Shown: positions 60,614-64,000 of the stretch, piece after piece
How positions within the stretch are numbered: the first letter of the stretch is position 1
Layout of the letters: each line of letters opens with the position of its first letter
Assembly: GCF_004168255.1 (NCBI RefSeq)
Contig: NZ_SEWG01000009.1
Span: 62,001 to 126,000, forward strand
Source: Mucilaginibacter terrigena
GTDB taxonomy: Bacteria; Bacteroidota; Bacteroidia; Sphingobacteriales; Sphingobacteriaceae
Length of the DNA: 64,000 bases
Direction of reading: 5' to 3'
Program-made: the position numbers and the translations under genes
Notes under the pieces: generated by a model
The model's input: the letters and a program-made list of their open reading frames with translations, nothing else
Told to the model about the DNA's origin: nothing
Databases searched by the model: none

Positions 60614-62506
60614 CTACAAATAATAATTTCCGCCATCTGTTTTGATCTTACCTGCATCAAGCAACAGGCGGATAGTTTCTATCTTTTCTTTTTCGGTGCC
60701 CAGTTTAAGGGAGGTTATCAGTTCATCAATGGTATGTGATGATGTGCTGAGCAGTTGCACCATCTCGTTGGTAATATCATCAAAGATCTCATCGGCATTT
60801 TTTTGACGGCGTTCTTCCAGGCAAATATCGCATACGCCGCATTTGGGGGCGTTTTGCTCGTCAAAATAACTAAGCAACATTTGGCTGCGGCAGCGCTTAT
60901 GTTCCGCGTAAGCGAAAACCGCCTCCATTTTTTTGCGGTAAGTTGCCTTGCGCTGATCAATAAACGCTTTATTGATATCCAAGTTATTGGCATGCTGCCT
61001 GGCCTTGAGCCAGGTTATCTGCGGTTTATCAGTTTGGGGCAGATAGCTTAACAGGTTAAAATCCTGCAGCTGCTTTAACCCGTCAATCACCTGCTGGGTG
61101 TTCATGCCGGTGCGCCGGGCAATGTCAAACTCCTTGATCCGCACATAATTTTCGAACGACCCGCCGTACGAGCGCAGCATGGTTTTAATGAATGGGTCCC
61201 AGCCGGGGTTTTGGATCTGGAAGTTATACAACTCTTCGTTCAGTACCTCGAACCTGAACCGCGATGGCAAAAAAACGCTTTCGTTAAAGGCCAGGTACTC
61301 GTCCTGCTCTAAAAACTTAAGGGCGTTGAGGGTTTTAATGGCATCCAACTGAAAGCGGCTGCAAAAATCGCCCAGGTCAAGCTCAAAACTCACGCCTTCG
61401 CCCGCCTCATAAGCCAGCTGGCAATAATTACCCAACTGGTGATAAACCTGTTTAATTTCTTCTATCGATGGAAAATTTTGAATAAACCTCTTCTCCTGCC
61501 TCAACCTGTCGGTAGGGTTGTATAATAACACAGCGTAGGCCCGTTTTTCGTCGCGCCCGCCCCTGCCTGCCTCCTGGTAGTAGGCTTCCAGGCTGTCGGG
61601 CATATCTTTATGGATCACAAAACGCACATCGGGCTTGTCTATGCCCATCCCGAAGGCGTTGGTAGCTACTATAATAGGTATGCGGTTATTTTTCCAGGCA
61701 TCCTGCTTTGCCGAGCGCTCCTCGGCCGGTAAGCCTGCGTGGTAGTAATCGGCCTGTATATGGTTCTGCTGGTAAAACCTGGCTATTTCAAAAGTTTCTT
61801 TACGGCTGCGCACATATACAATGCCACTGCCGCCAATGCCCCTGGCCACATCCAGCAGTTTACGCAGTTTATCTTCGGTATTTTGCACCACGTATCGTAA
61901 ATTTTTCCGCTCGAAGCTTTGCTGGTAGACGATGCCATCTTTAAACAGCAGCTTTTCCCGGATATCATCGCGTACCTCGGCAGTGGCGGTAGCGGTTAAG
62001 GCCAGTACAGGTACATCATGGTGCAGTTCGCGCAGATCTGAAAGGTGCAGGTACGAGGGCCGGAAATCATACCCCCATTGCGAGATACAGTGCGCCTCGT
62101 CAACCGCGAAAAGGTTCACCTTCATGTATTTGATGCGCTCGCGCACCAGGTCGGACAGTAAACGCTCGGGCGAGAGGTATAAAAATTTTACCGGGCCATA
62201 AACGCAGTTATCCAGCGCGATATCCACCTCGCGTTTGCCCATGCCCGATACAATGGCCATCGCTTCGATACCTTTTGCCTTCAGGTTCTCTACCTGGTCT
62301 TTCATCAGGGCTATCAGCGGCGATACTACAATACAAATACCATCCATAGCCAGAGCCGGCACCTGGAAACATACCGACTTGCCGCCGCCAGTGGGCAGCA
62401 AAGCCAAGGTATCTCTACCCTGCAATACCGACGTGATGATCTCTTCCTGCAACGGCCGGAAGTTGTCATGTCCCCAATACTGCTTTAATATTTCGCGTGG
62501 TGTCAT
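60614..62506 (-). CDS. recQ: ATP-dependent DNA helicase RecQ (no HRDC domain)
   Basis: RecQ is a 3'-5' helicase acting in recombination and stalled-fork repair. The 630-residue protein has Walker A Lys43 (LPTGGGKSVCF), the DEAH box followed by CISQWGYDFRPSY, helicase motif VI (QEAGRGGRDEK) and the RQC zinc site (CRSQMLLSYF ... CGVCDIC). After the zinc site only about 70 residues remain, so the HRDC domain of E. coli RecQ is missing. It lies 3 bp after an unknown membrane-anchored protein gene. Confidence 0.94.
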   Translation of the reverse strand: MTPREILKQYWGHDNFRPLQEEIITSVLQGRDTLALLPTGGGKSVCFQVPALAMDGICIVVSPLIALMKDQVENLKAKGIEAMAIVSGMGKREVDIALDNCVYGPVKFLYLSPERLLSDLVRERIKYMKVNLFAVDEAHCISQWGYDFRPSYLHLSDLRELHHDVPVLALTATATAEVRDDIREKLLFKDGIVYQQSFERKNLRYVVQNTEDKLRKLLDVARGIGGSGIVYVRSRKETFEIARFYQQNHIQADYYHAGLPAEERSAKQDAWKNNRIPIIVATNAFGMGIDKPDVRFVIHKDMPDSLEAYYQEAGRGGRDEKRAYAVLLYNPTDRLRQEKRFIQNFPSIEEIKQVYHQLGNYCQLAYEAGEGVSFELDLGDFCSRFQLDAIKTLNALKFLEQDEYLAFNESVFLPSRFRFEVLNEELYNFQIQNPGWDPFIKTMLRSYGGSFENYVRIKEFDIARRTGMNTQQVIDGLKQLQDFNLLSYLPQTDKPQITWLKARQHANNLDINKAFIDQRKATYRKKMEAVFAYAEHKRCRSQMLLSYFDEQNAPKCGVCDICLEERRQKNADEIFDDITNEMVQLLSTSSHTIDELITSLKLGTEKEKIETIRLLLDAGKIKTDGGNYYL

Positions 62507-62509
62507 TGA

Positions 62510-63148
62510 CTACTTCTCTTTTGCAAAACACTGACTTCCAAAAGCGCCGCCGCCGTATTCCAAAACAAGCGTTTTATTTACGTAGATAAACATACAACTA
62601 TCATTATATCGCGCTTTTAAACTATCTGGTATAGGTTTATTAAAAACATCAAAAGAATACATTCCCATACCACTTCGCTGAAATCCAATTGTCGTAGGCT
62701 CGCCGTTTGCTATTGAAATACAGTTTGCATTGTCGAGTTTTGTTTTTAAGGTTCTTAAGGTTACAGTATTCCAACCTAAAACTGCAAGTAACGAATCAGT
62801 TTTTTTTGATTTAATAGGAATATTCCAATCTTGAAAGTTTACTGTTAGGTCAGAACCTCGTCCTGTATCTATCGGACTAATTACCAACCGCGCTATTTTA
62901 TCATCTTCAAATTCAATATCAACGTTTTTATACTTCGGGACTATTGAGTTAAAATACCTCTTGGTTTCGTATATCTCCTGCCGTTTATCGTTGAAGTTAT
63001 TGATTAGATCCGTTGTAGAATAGGTTTTATCAAATAAACCAACAGCATTTTCCAATATTGCAAAATAACTAAACACAAGTACTCCCCCAACGGCTAAACC
63101 GACGAGAAATTTTATTTGAATTGTTTTAATGATTGTTTTCTTTTTCAT
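62510..63148 (-). CDS. Membrane-anchored protein of unknown function
   Basis: From ATG 63148 the 212-residue protein has a basic N-terminus (MKKKTIIKTIQIKF) and one hydrophobic segment (about 15-34, LVGLAVGGVLVFSYFAIL), then a soluble domain of mixed strands and helices (DKRQEIYETKRYFNSIVPKY; LVLEYGGGAFG near the end). I recognise no family. A longer frame to 63205 is open but adds only an unlikely prefix. It ends 3 bp before recQ, so co-transcription is likely, without an obvious functional link. Confidence 0.65.
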   Translation of the reverse strand: MKKKTIIKTIQIKFLVGLAVGGVLVFSYFAILENAVGLFDKTYSTTDLINNFNDKRQEIYETKRYFNSIVPKYKNVDIEFEDDKIARLVISPIDTGRGSDLTVNFQDWNIPIKSKKTDSLLAVLGWNTVTLRTLKTKLDNANCISIANGEPTTIGFQRSGMGMYSFDVFNKPIPDSLKARYNDSCMFIYVNKTLVLEYGGGAFGSQCFAKEK

Positions 63149-63189
63149 TTCTAACAGAAGAAACGTAAGTTTTTTTTGATTAACGATAC

Positions 63190-63216
63190 AAAAAAAGCCC
63201 GGCATATAGCGGGCTT
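63190..63216 (-). terminator. Terminator of gltA
   Basis: On the minus strand AAGCCCG pairs with CGGGCTT around an 8-base loop and is followed by seven T. It lies beyond the gltA-proximal repeat and before the unknown membrane protein gene. Confidence 0.8.
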
Positions 63217-63217
63217 G

Positions 63218-63307
63218 GCCTCACCTAAATCCTCTCCAAAGGAGAGGACTTAAGCTACAGCGTTAGTTTTTTATCACCCTCTCCTTTGGAGAGGGCCGGG
63301 GTGAGGC
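63218..63307. repeat. CCTCACC / CCTCTCCAAAGGAGAGG palindromic repeat
   Basis: The outer words GCCTCACC and GGTGAGGC enclose two hairpins, CCTCTCC-AAA-GGAGAGG and CCTCTCC-TTT-GGAGAGG, which are also inverse to each other. It abuts the gltA stop codon. The words match 17268-17304 and 55041-55065. Confidence 0.88.
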
Positions 63308-63308
63308 A

Positions 63309-64000
63309 TTACCTCTTTTTAATATCGGTATAATCCCTTGCGGTTTCGCCAACGTATATCTGGCGCGGGCGGCCAATAGGCTCTTTATTTGCCTTCATTT
63401 CCTTCCATTGGGCAATCCAGCCCGGCAGGCGCCCAAGGGCAAATAACACGGTAAACATTTCGGTAGGGAAACCCAGCGCGGTGTAAATAATACCCGAGTA
63501 AAAATCAACATTTGGGTAAAGTTTGCGCTGTACAAAGTAAGGGTCGTTTAAAGCCACTTCCTCAAGCTTTTTAGCTATTTCTAAAGTTTCGTCGTTTATG
63601 TTTAACTTCTCCAGTATATCGTCGCAAGCCTTCTTAATGATCTTGGCGCGTGGGTCGAAGTTCTTATACACCCTATGCCCAAAACCCATCAGGCGGAACG
63701 GATCGTTCTTATCCTTTGCCTTGGCTACCCATTTATCTACATCACCGCCGTCTTCCTTAATTTTTTGCAGCATTTCTACAACAGCCTGGTTAGCACCGCC
63801 ATGCAGTGGGCCCCAAAGCGCCGATATACCGGCAGAGATAGACGCATAGATATTCGCGTCGGACGAGCCTACTATACGCACGGTTGATGTAGAGCAATTT
63901 TGCTCGTGGTCGGCATGCAGTATCAGCAGTTTATTCATGGCATCCACTACAACCGGGTCAATATCCACCTCCTCTGTACGTTGCCCAAAGGTCATGTGCA
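63309..64000 (-). CDS. gltA: Citrate synthase, 5' end outside window
   Basis: This is the C-terminal part of citrate synthase, which condenses oxaloacetate and acetyl-CoA at the entry of the TCA cycle. The frame is open to the right window edge, so at least 228 residues are seen and the start lies beyond. Catalytic groups are present: the His in GPLHGGANQ, the His in GFGHRVYKN and the Asp in PNVDFYSG. GRLPGWIAQWKE and a GRPRQIYVG ending are typical of the type II (GltA) group. A repeat begins 1 bp after the stop. Confidence 0.95.
   Translation of the reverse strand, partial: HMTFGQRTEEVDIDPVVVDAMNKLLILHADHEQNCSTSTVRIVGSSDANIYASISAGISALWGPLHGGANQAVVEMLQKIKEDGGDVDKWVAKAKDKNDPFRLMGFGHRVYKNFDPRAKIIKKACDDILEKLNINDETLEIAKKLEEVALNDPYFVQRKLYPNVDFYSGIIYTALGFPTEMFTVLFALGRLPGWIAQWKEMKANKEPIGRPRQIYVGETARDYTDIKKR

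Overview
The window looks like chromosomal DNA of a Bacteroidota bacterium, most likely family Sphingobacteriaceae (Mucilaginibacter or Pedobacter-like). This rests on a SusC-type plug domain, GIN-domain (DUF2807) proteins, DUF4290, the DUF2520-KdsC-Maf cluster, a ferredoxin divergent from a LuxC-type reductase, and promoters of the form TTTG-N19-TAnnTTTG. The family-level call is an inference from gene content and style, not a phylogeny.

Layout. 1-1007: 3' end of an OmdA-type gene and a gene-free stretch with repeats. 1008-7020 (-): gltBD, glutamate synthase. 7271-9751 (+): a GmhB-like phosphatase, a secreted DUF4844-like protein and a GT39-like membrane protein. 9918-17959 (+): a complete histidine operon in the order promoter, His-rich leader peptide, hisG, D, C, B(NC), H, A, F, I(E). 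18044-23046: WD40 protein, NlpC/P60 hydrolase, ferredoxin, LuxC-type reductase, a small conserved protein, ftsE, grpE; then dnaJ to 24327. 24468-26621: a Nat-type ABC exporter. 26770-30098: Ppx/GppA, and on the minus strand a three-gene set of Lgt-like protein, Tes/MJ0619-like radical SAM enzyme and small membrane protein. 30181-39394: M1 peptidase; minus-strand DUF2520-ferredoxin-IscX-KdsC-Maf; alpha/beta hydrolase; YbjQ plus a decayed second copy; M20 peptidase; dipeptide epimerase. 39505-45814: DUF4290, murA, a GT39-like protein, DUF486, cystathionine beta-synthase. 45967-51816: a 1949-residue alpha-2-macroglobulin with an embedded SusC-type plug. 51868-56531 (-): AMP nucleosidase, clpX, clpP, tig. 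56612-64000 (-): a diheme cytochrome c, three GIN-domain genes, recQ, an unknown membrane-anchored protein and the 3' part of gltA.

The most unusual feature is how heavily palindromic intergenic repeats have invaded the window, above all the his operon. GC-rich palindromes supply the start codon and N-terminus of HisD, both ends of HisF, and the whole hisF-hisI gap. One copy carries a DUF559 (Vsr-like) nuclease gene between its two arms, and that gene is translationally fused to HisF, whose own start codon is gone. At least eight further palindrome families, several built from short repeated words, sit at gene borders elsewhere. I read the DUF559 gene plus its flanking arms as a candidate mobile system with non-autonomous derivatives.

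Other points of interest are the His leader peptide, the Tes-like/Lgt-like lipid operon, MurA with Asp in place of the fosfomycin-target Cys, the A2M/plug chimera, and three GIN genes with matching ECF-sigma-like promoters. I recognised no tRNA, rRNA, CRISPR array, prophage or classical transposase gene.
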